Origin: Veillonella parvula
GTDB lineage: Bacteria > Bacillota > Negativicutes > Veillonellales > Veillonellaceae
Assembly: GCF_036456085.1 (NCBI RefSeq)
Contig: NZ_CP138632.1
Coordinates: 310,001 to 374,000, forward strand
DNA length: 64,000 nucleotides
Direction: 5' to 3'
The notes beneath the pieces are model-generated. The model ran no database searches. It saw only the letters and a program-made list of their open reading frames with translations, and was not told the origin of the DNA. Positions 15,143-23,877 of this stretch are shown here, piece after piece. A program made the position numbers and the translations under genes. Position 1 is the first letter of the stretch; each line of letters opens with the position of its first letter.

Positions 15143-16372
15143 GTGGCCTTAATCGTTAAAAAATTTGGTGGTAGTTCCGTAGCTACACCAGAAAAAATAT
15201 TTAATATTGTTGATCGCGTTCTTCGTGAGAAGCAAGCTGACGATAAAATCGTTCTTGTTGTATCTGCTATGGGTGATACAACTGATGACTTGGTGGCCTT
15301 AGCTAAACAAGTTACATCCAAGCCGTATGGTCGCGAAATGGACCGCTTGTTGTCTACCGGTGAACAAGTAACAATTGCATTGATGGCAATGGCTTTTAAC
15401 GAACGTGGTCAGGAATCTGTATCCTTAACAGGTGATCAAGCAGGTATTACAAGTAGTGATACGTTTAATAAAGGTCGCATTTTGGGCGTTGATCCTAATC
15501 GTGTGTTTGAAGCTTTGGATGAAGGTAAAATTGTAGTAGTTGCTGGTTTCCAAGGTATAACTGAATATGGTGATATGGTGACATTAGGCCGTGGTGGCTC
15601 TGATACAACAGCTGTTGCATTGGCAGGTGCTATGAAAGCGGATGTATGTGAGATTTTTACGGATGTAGACGGCGTATATTCTACAGATCCTCGCGTGGCG
15701 AAGGAAGCTTTCAAATTAGAAGAAGTAACGTATGGCGAAATGCTTGAAATGGCACGCCTTGGTGCAGGTGTAATGCAACCGCGTGCCGTAGAAATGGGGT
15801 TCCGTTATGGTGTACCTATTCATGTACGTTCTACATTTAGTGATAAACCAGGTACTATTATTCGGGAGGATTATACTGTGGAAGCAAATAAACACGTAAT
15901 TACTGGCGTAGCTGATGATACAAATACAGCAAAAGTAGCCCTTGTAGGCGTTGAAAATAAACCAGGCGTTGCAGCGACTGTATTCAAAGCATTAGCTGCT
16001 AGAAACGTTGACGTAGATATGATTGTTCAATCTATTCGTTCTGTGGGAGAACCAAAAACTGATCTTATCTTTACAGTAGCTATGGATGATGTGGTATTAG
16101 CTCGAGAAGTATTAGAAGAATTACAAAAAGCAGTAGATATTGAAGCTGTTAATATTGATGAAAAAATGGCTAAAGTTTCCATTATTGGTGCAGGTATGTT
16201 AGGACAGCCTGGTGTAGCTGCGCAAATGTTTGATATTTTGAGCCAAGAAGGTATCAATATTGAAATCATTTCTACTTCTGAAATTAGTATTTCTTGCCTT
16301 GTTGCTGAAGATCGCGTAAAAGATGCTGTTCGTGTAATTCATAATGGCTTATTGTTAGATCAACGAGGTTAA
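15143..16372 (+). CDS. lysC: Aspartate kinase
   Basis: 409 aa monofunctional aspartokinase, first step from aspartate to lysine, diaminopimelate, threonine and methionine. VKKFGGSSVATPEKI at the N-terminus is the kinase signature; FTDVDGVYSTDPR near residue 175 is the second. Two ACT domains follow (about 260-330 and 340-405), which normally bind the feedback amino acid. Translation starts at a GTG behind GAGGGA; the family's MALIVKKFGGSS start supports this choice. Diaminopimelate made through this enzyme would supply MurE further downstream. Confidence 0.95.
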   Translation: MALIVKKFGGSSVATPEKIFNIVDRVLREKQADDKIVLVVSAMGDTTDDLVALAKQVTSKPYGREMDRLLSTGEQVTIALMAMAFNERGQESVSLTGDQAGITSSDTFNKGRILGVDPNRVFEALDEGKIVVVAGFQGITEYGDMVTLGRGGSDTTAVALAGAMKADVCEIFTDVDGVYSTDPRVAKEAFKLEEVTYGEMLEMARLGAGVMQPRAVEMGFRYGVPIHVRSTFSDKPGTIIREDYTVEANKHVITGVADDTNTAKVALVGVENKPGVAATVFKALAARNVDVDMIVQSIRSVGEPKTDLIFTVAMDDVVLAREVLEELQKAVDIEAVNIDEKMAKVSIIGAGMLGQPGVAAQMFDILSQEGINIEIISTSEISISCLVAEDRVKDAVRVIHNGLLLDQRG

Positions 16373-16379
16373 TTACTTC

Positions 16380-16697
16380 ATGGATAGTCTACGTAGTTTT
16401 ATGGATGAAATGCTCAATGACCAAGGTCGTAAGGAAGGTTTCATTAGCGATCTACTAGGAAATCTAAAAAATCAGCCTATTCCAACATTGGAACAAGCTC
16501 AAACTGGTTATACAACAATGAGTAATTTACATGGTATCTTCTATGATTACGATAAGTCTGAGGTTACTATTACTTACAAGGTTGTACCAGATATGTATCA
16601 ACCATATACATTGAGCTTTATACAATTTGAAGCCGTGTTAGAAGGCTTATTAACCTTACGTCGCAATCAAAAGTGGCAGATGCAACATAATAAATAA
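16380..16697 (+). CDS. Unrecognised 105-aa protein downstream of lysC
   Basis: I do not recognise the family. The protein is soluble, mixed charge, with no signal peptide, membrane segment or Cys pair. It starts seven bases after the lysC stop and ends at a strong terminator, so it is almost surely co-transcribed with lysC. Codon use looks like its neighbours, and an intact frame supports a real gene. A weak ribosome site (AACGAGG, inside the lysC end) precedes ATG 16380. Confidence 0.7.
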   Translation: MDSLRSFMDEMLNDQGRKEGFISDLLGNLKNQPIPTLEQAQTGYTTMSNLHGIFYDYDKSEVTITYKVVPDMYQPYTLSFIQFEAVLEGLLTLRRNQKWQMQHNK

Positions 16698-16701
16698 TAT
16701 G

Positions 16702-16734
16702 AACCCCATGGGTATACTTGCCTATGGGGTTTTG
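16702..16734 (+). terminator. Terminator after lysC operon
   Basis: AACCCCAT pairs with ATGGGGTT, extended by GG/CC, followed by TTTG. Confidence 0.85.
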
Positions 16735-16837
16735 TAATTCGATAATTATTCTTAACATCTATATATAGAGTCATCGATATGATATAATAAATTATTCAGA
16801 GAGAAATCATTATATTAGTATAGAAAGAAGGGACAGC

Positions 16838-19747
16838 ATGGAAATAAATAAGGTTTATTCTGGCTTTCGCCTTGACCGCATTGAGCGCATTGATGAGATC
16901 AATGGTACCGCTTATGAAATGAAACACGAAAAGTCTGGTGCACGTTTAATTTATATTGATTCACCAGATTCTAATAAAGTATTCAATATTGCTTTTAGAA
17001 CCACGCCACATAATAGTACTGGTGTAGCACATATTATGGAACATTCCGTTTTATGTGGTTCTCGTAAGTTTCCTTTAAAAGAGCCATTTGTTGAGCTTGT
17101 TAAAGGGTCTTTAAACACGTTCTTAAACGCTATGACATATCCTGATAAAACGATGTATCCTGTAGCCAGCAAGAACGATAAAGACTTCCACAACTTGATG
17201 GATGTATATCTTGATGCTGTGTTATATCCACGCGTTCGCGATGATGCAGAAATCGTGATGCAAGAAGGTTGGCATTATGAACTAGATAATGCGGAAGATG
17301 AACTTACCTATAAAGGTGTTGTATTCAATGAGATGAAGGGGGTTTATTCCTCTCCGGATTCCGTTTTAGAACGTCAAATGATGCGTGAACTTTTCCCAGA
17401 TACCACTTACGGTGTCGATTCTGGTGGGGATCCTGACCATATTACAGATTTAACTTATGAAGAGTTCCAAGAGTTCTATCGAGTTCATTATCATCCGTCC
17501 AATAGTTATATCTTCCTTTATGGTGATATGAATATTGAAGAGCAATTGGCATTTTTGAATGATGAGTACTTAAGTCATTTTGATGCTATTGAGGTTAATA
17601 CAGAGGTTGGTATACAAACGCCATTTACGGAAGGTAAAGTGGTAAGTTATCCATATAGCGTAGGTTCTGAAGAGCCAACAGACAACCGAACTTTACATTC
17701 CTTTGCCTATGTGTTACCTGATGTAACTCCTGAGCATAGCTTGGCTTTTGAGGTATTAACACATGCATTGTTGACATCTCCTGCGGCTCCTCTTAAACAG
17801 GCTTTGGTGAAAGCCGGTATCGGCTCTGATGTGAGTGGTTATTATCTTGATAGCATTCGTCAACCTTTGTGGACCGTGCAAGCAACTGGTTCTAATCTCG
17901 ATAAGCAAGCCGACTTGCAGCGCATTGTGGAGTCTACATTGCAAGAACTTTGTGATAACGGTTTAGATAAAGAATTATTAGAAGCTTCCTTGAATAGCAT
18001 TGAGTTTGCTCTTCGTGAAAGTGACTTTGGTGGTCGCCCAATTGGTTTAGCTTATGTTATCCGTATGATGGATAATTGGTTATATGACAATGATCCGCTT
18101 GAGCTATTACACTACGAAGAAGCATTAGTGAATATTCGCAAGGGCTTATCCGGTACGTACTTTGAAGATTTGATTCGTCAATCTATCTTAAATAACAATC
18201 ATAAAGTGCTTGTTTCTATTTATCCTGAACGTGGTCTTCAAGAGCGCAAGGATGCAGAGGTTAAAGAATATTTAGCTTCTGTAAAAGCTAAGATGACTCC
18301 AGAAGAAATCGAAGCGATTGTAGAGCAAACAAAACGACTTAAACTTCGTCAAGAAGCTCCAGATAGCGACGAAGCATTAGCGTCGATTCCATTGCTTGAA
18401 TTATCAGATTTAAATCCTAATATTGAAGAGGTAGAGCGTCGTGAAAGTAAAATTGGCAACACTACAGTACATTTTGTACCTACTTTCACAAAAGGTATCA
18501 ACTATGTAGGTCTTTACTTTAATTTAAGTTGTCTTACAGAAGATGAGTTGTTCTATGCCGATATTCTAAGTGATATTATCGGTCGTATCGACACATCTGA
18601 ACGTGGCTACGAAGCATTGGCGAAAGATATCAATATGAATCTTGGCGGTTTAAGCTCAGATATTACGGCTATTAGTAAAGATGGTAAGCGTGATGAATTT
18701 ACCCCTCTCATGATTGTTCGCGCTAAAGCCTTGCATTCTAAATTACCTGACTTATGTCGCTTGATTAACGAAGTAGTACAAAAAGCAGATTATAGTAACG
18801 ATAGACGCTTGACTGAACTTGTTCAAGAAAGCAAAGCTATTTGGGATAATGAAGCGTTTCGTCGTGGTAATTCCATCGTAAGTCAACGTGTTATGGCACA
18901 AGTATCTGCAGTTGGTAAATTTAGAGATAATGGTAACTTTGGTTATTATCAAAAGATTAGCGAATTGGCTTCTAATCCTGCGGCATTACCATTATTGCCA
19001 GAAAAATTAGCTGATGTGGCTCGTAAGATTTTCCGTGCTAATAATGTAGATATCATGTTCGTTGGTGAAGAAGGCGAATTAGAAGCCTTTGAAAATCTCA
19101 TGAAACCATTGATTGAAACTTGGGATACTACTGACTTAAGTAATGATACATTAAAGATTACACGTTTGTCTGGTAATGATGGTATCGTTACAGCTGGTAA
19201 GGTTCAATATGTAGCTCAAGGTGGTAACTTTATAGACCATGGGTATAAACATGTAGGTCCAATGAGTGTATTGGAAACAATTTTACGTTATGAATATCTC
19301 TGGATTCGTATTCGTGTACAAGGCGGTGCTTACGGGGCCTTTGCAAACTTCTACGACGATGGTAATATGATTTTCTGTAGCTATCGCGATCCAAACTTGG
19401 TAGAAACATTAAATGTATATAAAGAGTTACCTCAATACCTTCGTGAGTTCACATTGACTGATCGTGAGATGCGTAAATATATTATCGGTACTATGAGTTC
19501 TTTAGATTTACCAATGACTCCTGCATTGCGTGGTCCACGTGCGATGGGCATGTATTTTAGCGGTGCTAAACTAGAGGATAAAGTGAATTTCCGTAAACAA
19601 GTTATCGCTTGTAAGCCAGAGGATATCGTTGCTTTAGCAGATGTGGTTGAACCTGTATTGAAGGATAATCATATTTGTACAATGGGGAACGAACAAAAAA
19701 TTAAAGACGCTGGTAAGGTATTCGATAACATTATTTCTCTAGGATAA
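16838..19747 (+). CDS. M16C family zinc metallopeptidase (PreP/insulinase-like)
   Basis: 969 aa, the normal length for presequence-protease-like M16C enzymes, which degrade free peptides inside a closed two-half chamber. The inverted zinc motif HIMEH (HxxEH) lies near residue 66, and the distal Glu ligand in FNEMKGVY near residue 167. The C-terminal half keeps the QGGAYGAF and RGPRAMG substrate-binding segments. No signal peptide, so cytoplasmic. It stands alone with its own terminator. Confidence 0.9.
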   Translation: MEINKVYSGFRLDRIERIDEINGTAYEMKHEKSGARLIYIDSPDSNKVFNIAFRTTPHNSTGVAHIMEHSVLCGSRKFPLKEPFVELVKGSLNTFLNAMTYPDKTMYPVASKNDKDFHNLMDVYLDAVLYPRVRDDAEIVMQEGWHYELDNAEDELTYKGVVFNEMKGVYSSPDSVLERQMMRELFPDTTYGVDSGGDPDHITDLTYEEFQEFYRVHYHPSNSYIFLYGDMNIEEQLAFLNDEYLSHFDAIEVNTEVGIQTPFTEGKVVSYPYSVGSEEPTDNRTLHSFAYVLPDVTPEHSLAFEVLTHALLTSPAAPLKQALVKAGIGSDVSGYYLDSIRQPLWTVQATGSNLDKQADLQRIVESTLQELCDNGLDKELLEASLNSIEFALRESDFGGRPIGLAYVIRMMDNWLYDNDPLELLHYEEALVNIRKGLSGTYFEDLIRQSILNNNHKVLVSIYPERGLQERKDAEVKEYLASVKAKMTPEEIEAIVEQTKRLKLRQEAPDSDEALASIPLLELSDLNPNIEEVERRESKIGNTTVHFVPTFTKGINYVGLYFNLSCLTEDELFYADILSDIIGRIDTSERGYEALAKDINMNLGGLSSDITAISKDGKRDEFTPLMIVRAKALHSKLPDLCRLINEVVQKADYSNDRRLTELVQESKAIWDNEAFRRGNSIVSQRVMAQVSAVGKFRDNGNFGYYQKISELASNPAALPLLPEKLADVARKIFRANNVDIMFVGEEGELEAFENLMKPLIETWDTTDLSNDTLKITRLSGNDGIVTAGKVQYVAQGGNFIDHGYKHVGPMSVLETILRYEYLWIRIRVQGGAYGAFANFYDDGNMIFCSYRDPNLVETLNVYKELPQYLREFTLTDREMRKYIIGTMSSLDLPMTPALRGPRAMGMYFSGAKLEDKVNFRKQVIACKPEDIVALADVVEPVLKDNHICTMGNEQKIKDAGKVFDNIISLG

Positions 19748-19765
19748 TCGTTTTATATTATTTAT

Positions 19766-19810
19766 AGTGGCATATTCTGTGTAAATTTACGGGATATGCC
19801 ACTTGTTTTG
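19766..19810 (+). terminator. Terminator after M16C peptidase gene
   Basis: AGTGGCATAT and ATATGCCACT form a 10-bp perfect stem followed by TGTTTTGT. The ribosome site of the next gene lies just after it. Confidence 0.7.
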
Positions 19811-19827
19811 TACTTTAGGAGGGCATC

Positions 19828-20802
19828 ATGAAAGGTCGATTTGCTCCAAGCCCCACAGGATATATCCATCTCGGCAATGTGTGGATAGCCCTCTTATCTT
19901 ATGTTTCTACGAAGCAACAAAAAGGGCAGTATGTTGTGCGAATGGAGGATATAGACACCCAACGCTCTAAACGTGAGTTAGGGGAAGCTCTATTAGATGA
20001 TTTAGAGTGGCTAGGATTTGAATGGGATGAAGGGCCTCGTGTTGGTGGACCAGAATCAACGTATTGGCAAAGTGAGCGACAAACATATTATAGAGACATA
20101 TTAGAACATCTTGCATTAGAAAAACTAATTTATCCTTGCTTTTGTAATCGTACAAGGCTCCAGTCTATTGCTTCGGCGCCCCACGTTGGAGAAATAATTC
20201 ATCGATACGATGGACACTGTCGTCATCTAGAGGATAAATTGATAAAAGAGTTTATGACATCTAAGGAACCATCTTTGCGTTTAGCCGTTAATTCCTGTGA
20301 TATAGATTTTGTAGATCGCTGGCAAGGCTTTCAACATATTCATTTGGAAGGTGAATTAGATGATTATGTATTGCGTCGTGGTGACGGTATGTATGCCTAT
20401 AATTTAGCTGTCGTACTGGATGATATTGCTATGGGGATAACGGAGGTCATTCGTGGAGACGATTTACTAGAGACTACGGGGCAGCAAATATATTTATATA
20501 AAACATTACAATCTAGTTTTACATCTAAAAATATACAAATACCTTCTTATGGACATGCTCCATTATTAATTGATTCTGAAGGGCATAGATTATCTAAACG
20601 ACAAAAAAGTATTACTATTCGTGAATTACGTGAAAGTCAATGGTCTCCTAATAGAATTTTAGGTGAACTAGCTATTGCTGGCGGATTAGTTGATGCTCAT
20701 ACATTTAGTCGTAGAGAAATTAGTTTATCTGAATTAATTGAGATTGATTTAAATTTACCTAGTCTTAGTCAGAAAACGATTGAGATACAAATTAAAGAAT
20801 AG
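19828..20802 (+). CDS. gluQ: Glutamyl-Q tRNA(Asp) synthetase
   Basis: 324 aa truncated class I GluRS paralogue that attaches glutamate to queuosine in the anticodon of tRNA-Asp, not to tRNA-Glu. RFAPSPTGYIHLGNVW (residues 3-18) contains the HIGH-like motif, and RLSKRQKS near residue 252 the KMSKS-like motif. The zinc site typical of this family, CxC then YxxxC, is seen in CFCNR and YDGHCR. The C-terminal anticodon-binding domain of true GluRS is absent, as expected. Confidence 0.9.
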   Translation: MKGRFAPSPTGYIHLGNVWIALLSYVSTKQQKGQYVVRMEDIDTQRSKRELGEALLDDLEWLGFEWDEGPRVGGPESTYWQSERQTYYRDILEHLALEKLIYPCFCNRTRLQSIASAPHVGEIIHRYDGHCRHLEDKLIKEFMTSKEPSLRLAVNSCDIDFVDRWQGFQHIHLEGELDDYVLRRGDGMYAYNLAVVLDDIAMGITEVIRGDDLLETTGQQIYLYKTLQSSFTSKNIQIPSYGHAPLLIDSEGHRLSKRQKSITIRELRESQWSPNRILGELAIAGGLVDAHTFSRREISLSELIEIDLNLPSLSQKTIEIQIKE

Positions 20803-20885
20803 AGTAATAGAATAGTATTGCTTTATGTTATAGGATGATTGCTAAAAGAGAATAATTCTTTAACTATATAATTCGATATAATATA

Positions 20886-20913
20886 TTGACAATGTTCGAT
20901 ATTTATTTATAAT
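20886..20913 (+). promoter_or_regulatory. Predicted promoter for CoA-binding protein/thioredoxin pair
   Basis: Consensus TTGACA and TATAAT with a 16-bp spacer, about 20 bp before the start codon. Confidence 0.7.
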
Positions 20914-20934
20914 AGTATATAAGAGGTGGTCGAA

Positions 20935-21309
20935 ATGACAATTCAACAAGCTTTAGATCAAAAAGTATGGGCCGTTATTGGAGCTACCCATAAAACCGAA
21001 AAGTTCGGTTATAAGATTTATAAATGTCTTAAAGATCACGGATATGAAGTATATCCAGTTAATCCTAATATTGCAGAAATAGATGGAGACACCTGTTACT
21101 CTAGCCTTTCTGCACTTCCCGTTGTGCCTGCTGTGGTAGATTTTGTTGTGCCAGAAGCAGCGGGATTAGCTGCACTTGATGAATGCAAAGAACTTGGCAT
21201 TTCTATTGTGTGGTTGCAACCGGGGGCGGATAAACCATCTGTTGTTGAAAAAGCACATGCTTTAGACCTGCATGTCATTCAAGATTGTGTATTAGTTCAA
21301 TTACCGTAG
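20935..21309 (+). CDS. CoA-binding domain protein (YccU-like)
   Basis: 124 aa single Rossmann domain of the CoA-binding family. WAVIGATHKTEKFGYKIYKCL is the nucleotide loop, YPVNPN the second strand, and VVDFVVPE the third. Function of the family is not well established; CoA binding is inferred from its similarity to succinyl-CoA synthetase alpha. ATG 20935 is chosen over GTG 20926, because GAGGTGG sits at the right distance. The thioredoxin gene begins nine bases after the stop, so the pair is an operon. Confidence 0.85.
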   Translation: MTIQQALDQKVWAVIGATHKTEKFGYKIYKCLKDHGYEVYPVNPNIAEIDGDTCYSSLSALPVVPAVVDFVVPEAAGLAALDECKELGISIVWLQPGADKPSVVEKAHALDLHVIQDCVLVQLP

Positions 21310-21318
21310 GAGGGTACA

Positions 21319-21639
21319 ATGAGCGAATTAAAAGACTTAAAAACTGCTGAATATCAAGATTTGGTAAACCAAGGTGGTGTTACTGTTGTTGACTTCTGGG
21401 CTCCATGGTGCGGTTATTGCGTACGTATGATGCCAATCATTGAAGAAATTGCAGGTGAGCTTGAAGGTAAAGCTAACTTTGTAAAAGTAAACGCTGATGA
21501 AGAACCAGAATTAGCACGTAATTTACAAGTTGAAGTATTGCCTACATTCGTTATCTTAAAAGATGGTGAAGTAGTAGACCGTAAAATTGGTTTCTTACCT
21601 AAAGGTGATCTTCAAGCGGCTATCGAATCTAAATTCTAA
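21319..21639 (+). CDS. trxA: Thioredoxin with CGYC active site
   Basis: 106 aa thioredoxin fold: FWAPWCGYC at residues 26-34 supplies the redox pair Cys31/Cys34, VKVNADEEPELA follows, and the cis-Pro is in VLPTFVILKDG. The residue between the cysteines is Tyr where classical thioredoxin has Pro (CGPC), a change known to raise redox potential in other thioredoxin-fold proteins. Whether it is the main reductant or a specialised one is unclear. Downstream partner of the CoA-binding protein. Confidence 0.9.
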   Translation: MSELKDLKTAEYQDLVNQGGVTVVDFWAPWCGYCVRMMPIIEEIAGELEGKANFVKVNADEEPELARNLQVEVLPTFVILKDGEVVDRKIGFLPKGDLQAAIESKF

Positions 21640-21668
21640 TACTATAATCAAAACTATATAAATAGAGG

Positions 21669-21714
21669 AAAACCTCATCAATGTATGTGTTGTACATTGA
21701 TGAGGTTTTTTTTT
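21669..21714 (+). terminator. Terminator after thioredoxin gene
   Basis: A 17-bp perfect stem, AAAACCTCATCAATGTA with its complement, loop TGTGTTG, followed by nine T residues. Confidence 0.92.
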
Positions 21715-21947
21715 GCTTTTTTGAATATAGTCCTAAATATCTTTAACTTTTATGAGTTGCTAAACATAATACATCTAAAGTGGGGGTTATGTCCATCTAA
21801 GGAGTGGTATTTCACCATTGTGGTGGAGAGTGGTTTAAATTGATTAGTTTTAAATATTTAATCGAACATATGTATTGTAGAAAAGCGGAGAAAAATAGAG
21901 ATTAAACAAGAAAAATATAAAAAAGTGGAATAAAAATGGATTTTTTG

Positions 21948-21976
21948 TTGTGAAAGGTGGGGAATTGTGGTAGAAT
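21948..21976 (+). promoter_or_regulatory. Predicted dcw promoter with MraZ-box-like repeats
   Basis: TTGTGA, 17 bp, TAGAAT. GTGGG and GTGGT lie inside the spacer and AGTGGTGG just downstream, which would let MraZ repress its own operon, as known in other bacteria. Confidence 0.5.
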
Positions 21977-22022
21977 TTACCATATAGTGGTGGATAAGAA
22001 ATAGTGAAAGGCGGTGATACGT

Positions 22023-22454
22023 ATGTTCATGGGCGAATATAATCACACCATTGATACAAAAGGGCGGATGATTATACCTGCTAAAATACGTGAACAACTA
22101 GGCGATTTGTGCATCGTTACAAAAGGCCTAGATAACTGCTTGGCTATTTACACCGAAGAGGCATGGAAAAAAATTTCTACAGCTTTACAATCACAATCCT
22201 CCACTAAAGCTAGCGTGCGTGCTTTAAAACGTTTTGTTTTTGGTAGTGCCGCTGAACTTGAATATGATAAACAAGGTCGTGTCCTCATTCCTGTACCATT
22301 ACGTGAATATGCAAGCCTTGATAAACAGGCTGTTATTGTAGGTGCTGGAGACCACGTTGAAATTTGGAGCCGTGAAAAATACGATTTCTATGATGAGCAA
22401 GTGGCTGAGAGTATGGAAGAATTAGTCGAAGGGCTTGAAGGGATTATGTTATAG
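22023..22454 (+). CDS. mraZ: Transcriptional regulator MraZ
   Basis: 143 aa with two AbrB-like SpoVT/MraZ repeats: FMGEYNHTIDTKGRMIIPAK at the N-terminus and ELEYDKQGRVLIPVPLREYA in the second half. The DxKGR and DxQGR loops are the family's DNA-contact motifs. MraZ forms ring oligomers and represses the dcw operon it heads. ATG 22023 gives the usual MFMGEY start; a GTG nine bases earlier overlaps the ribosome site. rsmH starts 9 bp after the stop. Confidence 0.95.
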   Translation: MFMGEYNHTIDTKGRMIIPAKIREQLGDLCIVTKGLDNCLAIYTEEAWKKISTALQSQSSTKASVRALKRFVFGSAAELEYDKQGRVLIPVPLREYASLDKQAVIVGAGDHVEIWSREKYDFYDEQVAESMEELVEGLEGIML

Positions 22455-22463
22455 GAGGCTATG

Positions 22464-23396
22464 ATGGAATTTAATCATACTAGCGTACTCTTACGTGAAA
22501 CGGTGGACTCCGTCGTAACTAATCCAAAAGGCATTTATGTGGACTGTACCCTTGGTGGGGCAGGACATGCTCATGCAGTGGGCGAGATGCTAGAGCCAGA
22601 AGGCATGATTATAGGTTTAGATCAGGATGAAGATGCTTTGAGTGTAGCTCGACAGCGTTTATCTGATTTGAAATGTCAGGTGTTAACAATACCTACAAAC
22701 TTTTCTAACTTAAAAGAAGCCCTCCAAAATGCGGGCATTTATGAAGTCGATGGTTTTATATTTGATCTTGGTGTATCCAGCTATCAACTAGATACTCCTG
22801 AACGAGGTTTTTCATATATGAATGATGGACCTCTTGATATGCGAATGGATAAAGATGCACCTCTCACGGCAGAGGAAATTGTCAATGAATATGACAGTGA
22901 ACAATTACTACAAATTATCCGCGATTATGGGGAAGAACGATGGGCTAAAAGAATTGTCGAGTTTATTGTTGAAGCACGTCAAGAAAAAAGAATTACTACT
23001 ACTGGCGAGTTAGTTAGAATTATTAAGAATGCAATACCTGCAAAAGCGCGACAAGATGGACCTCATCCGGCAAAACGGACGTTTCAGGCCATACGTATTG
23101 AAGTAAATAGAGAGTTAGCAATTTTGCATGATAGTTTTGTAGATGCTGTATCGATGTTAAAACCAAAGGGAAAGATTGGAGTTATTACATTCCACTCCTT
23201 GGAAGATCGAATTACAAAGCAAACTTTTAAAGAGTTAAGTACTGCATGTATATGTCCTCCACAATTGCCTGTGTGTGTTTGTAATCACAAGGCAGTTGTA
23301 AAGGCAAAGAATAAGGCTATAGAGCCAAGTATAGGGGAGATTGAAGTTAATCCGAGAGCTAGAAGCGCTAAATTGCGCGTAGCAGTAAAGTTGTAG
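22464..23396 (+). CDS. rsmH: 16S rRNA (cytosine1402-N4)-methyltransferase RsmH
   Basis: 310 aa SAM methyltransferase (old name MraW) that modifies C1402 in the ribosomal P site. EFNHTSVLLRETVD at the start, YVDCTLGGAGHA the SAM motif, and GFIFDLGVSSYQLD and FHSLEDRI the later motifs. Two ATG codons lie in tandem (22461, 22464); the second sits 5 bp from AGGAGG and is preferred. Standard second gene of the dcw cluster. Confidence 0.95.
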   Translation: MEFNHTSVLLRETVDSVVTNPKGIYVDCTLGGAGHAHAVGEMLEPEGMIIGLDQDEDALSVARQRLSDLKCQVLTIPTNFSNLKEALQNAGIYEVDGFIFDLGVSSYQLDTPERGFSYMNDGPLDMRMDKDAPLTAEEIVNEYDSEQLLQIIRDYGEERWAKRIVEFIVEARQEKRITTTGELVRIIKNAIPAKARQDGPHPAKRTFQAIRIEVNRELAILHDSFVDAVSMLKPKGKIGVITFHSLEDRITKQTFKELSTACICPPQLPVCVCNHKAVVKAKNKAIEPSIGEIEVNPRARSAKLRVAVKL

Positions 23397-23417
23397 ATTT
23401 GGAAGGGGTTAAGTGTT

Positions 23418-23822
23418 ATGTTAGCGAGAAAGGCTGTTGTGGGCCAAGTAAAAGGTGATATGTTGGTCATTGCACAAGGGAGAAGACGTAGTGCAAACGT
23501 AGCTTTAGATTTAAGCCCTATGATGTGGCAAGTTGTATATGGTATTGCTGCATTAGTTGCATGCTTACTTATCATGATGGTTATGAATGCATACAGTACA
23601 AAGTTGGGCTATGAGGTAGTTAAAACACAGCAAGCTGTAGTACAATTAACAAAAGATAACGATGCATTGGACGTTGAAGTGGCTTCCTTGAAGTCTCCTG
23701 TACGTATCCAACAAATCGCAGAAGAACAACTAGGAATGGTTTTGCCTGATTCTTTTGTTTATAGCACAAAAAGCGCTGTTACTGAACGTAATGTACAAGA
23801 GAAACAGCAAATTATAGACTAG
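23418..23822 (+). CDS. ftsL: Cell division protein FtsL-like
   Basis: 134 aa bitopic membrane protein: a basic cytoplasmic region (residues 1-35), one transmembrane segment (about 38-58), then a heptad-like coiled coil (65-95) and the VRIQQIAEEQLGM motif, common to FtsL and DivIC. FtsL links FtsQ and DivIC/FtsB to the septal synthase. The position after rsmH is the normal one. The gene normally following, ftsI, is absent here. Confidence 0.85.
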   Translation: MLARKAVVGQVKGDMLVIAQGRRRSANVALDLSPMMWQVVYGIAALVACLLIMMVMNAYSTKLGYEVVKTQQAVVQLTKDNDALDVEVASLKSPVRIQQIAEEQLGMVLPDSFVYSTKSAVTERNVQEKQQIID

Positions 23823-23828
23823 CAGGCG

Positions 23829-23851
23829 AAGCAGCTCGTATTGGGCTGCTT
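23829..23851 (+). terminator. Hairpin between ftsL and murE (weak terminator or scar)
   Basis: AAGCAGC pairs with GCTGCTT around a nine-base loop, then TCCTTT. The T tract is broken, so termination may be partial. Confidence 0.4.
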
Positions 23852-23877
23852 TCCTTTGCGTGTAAAGGAGATTGTAT

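Larger units (their letters stand above)
21640..22022. other. 383-bp intergenic region before mraZ
   Basis: Contains the thioredoxin terminator (21669), many GTGG-core repeats that may be MraZ boxes (near 21779, 21804, 21820, 21924, 21956, 21967, 21987), and the mraZ promoter. No reading frame of interest. Confidence 0.65.
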
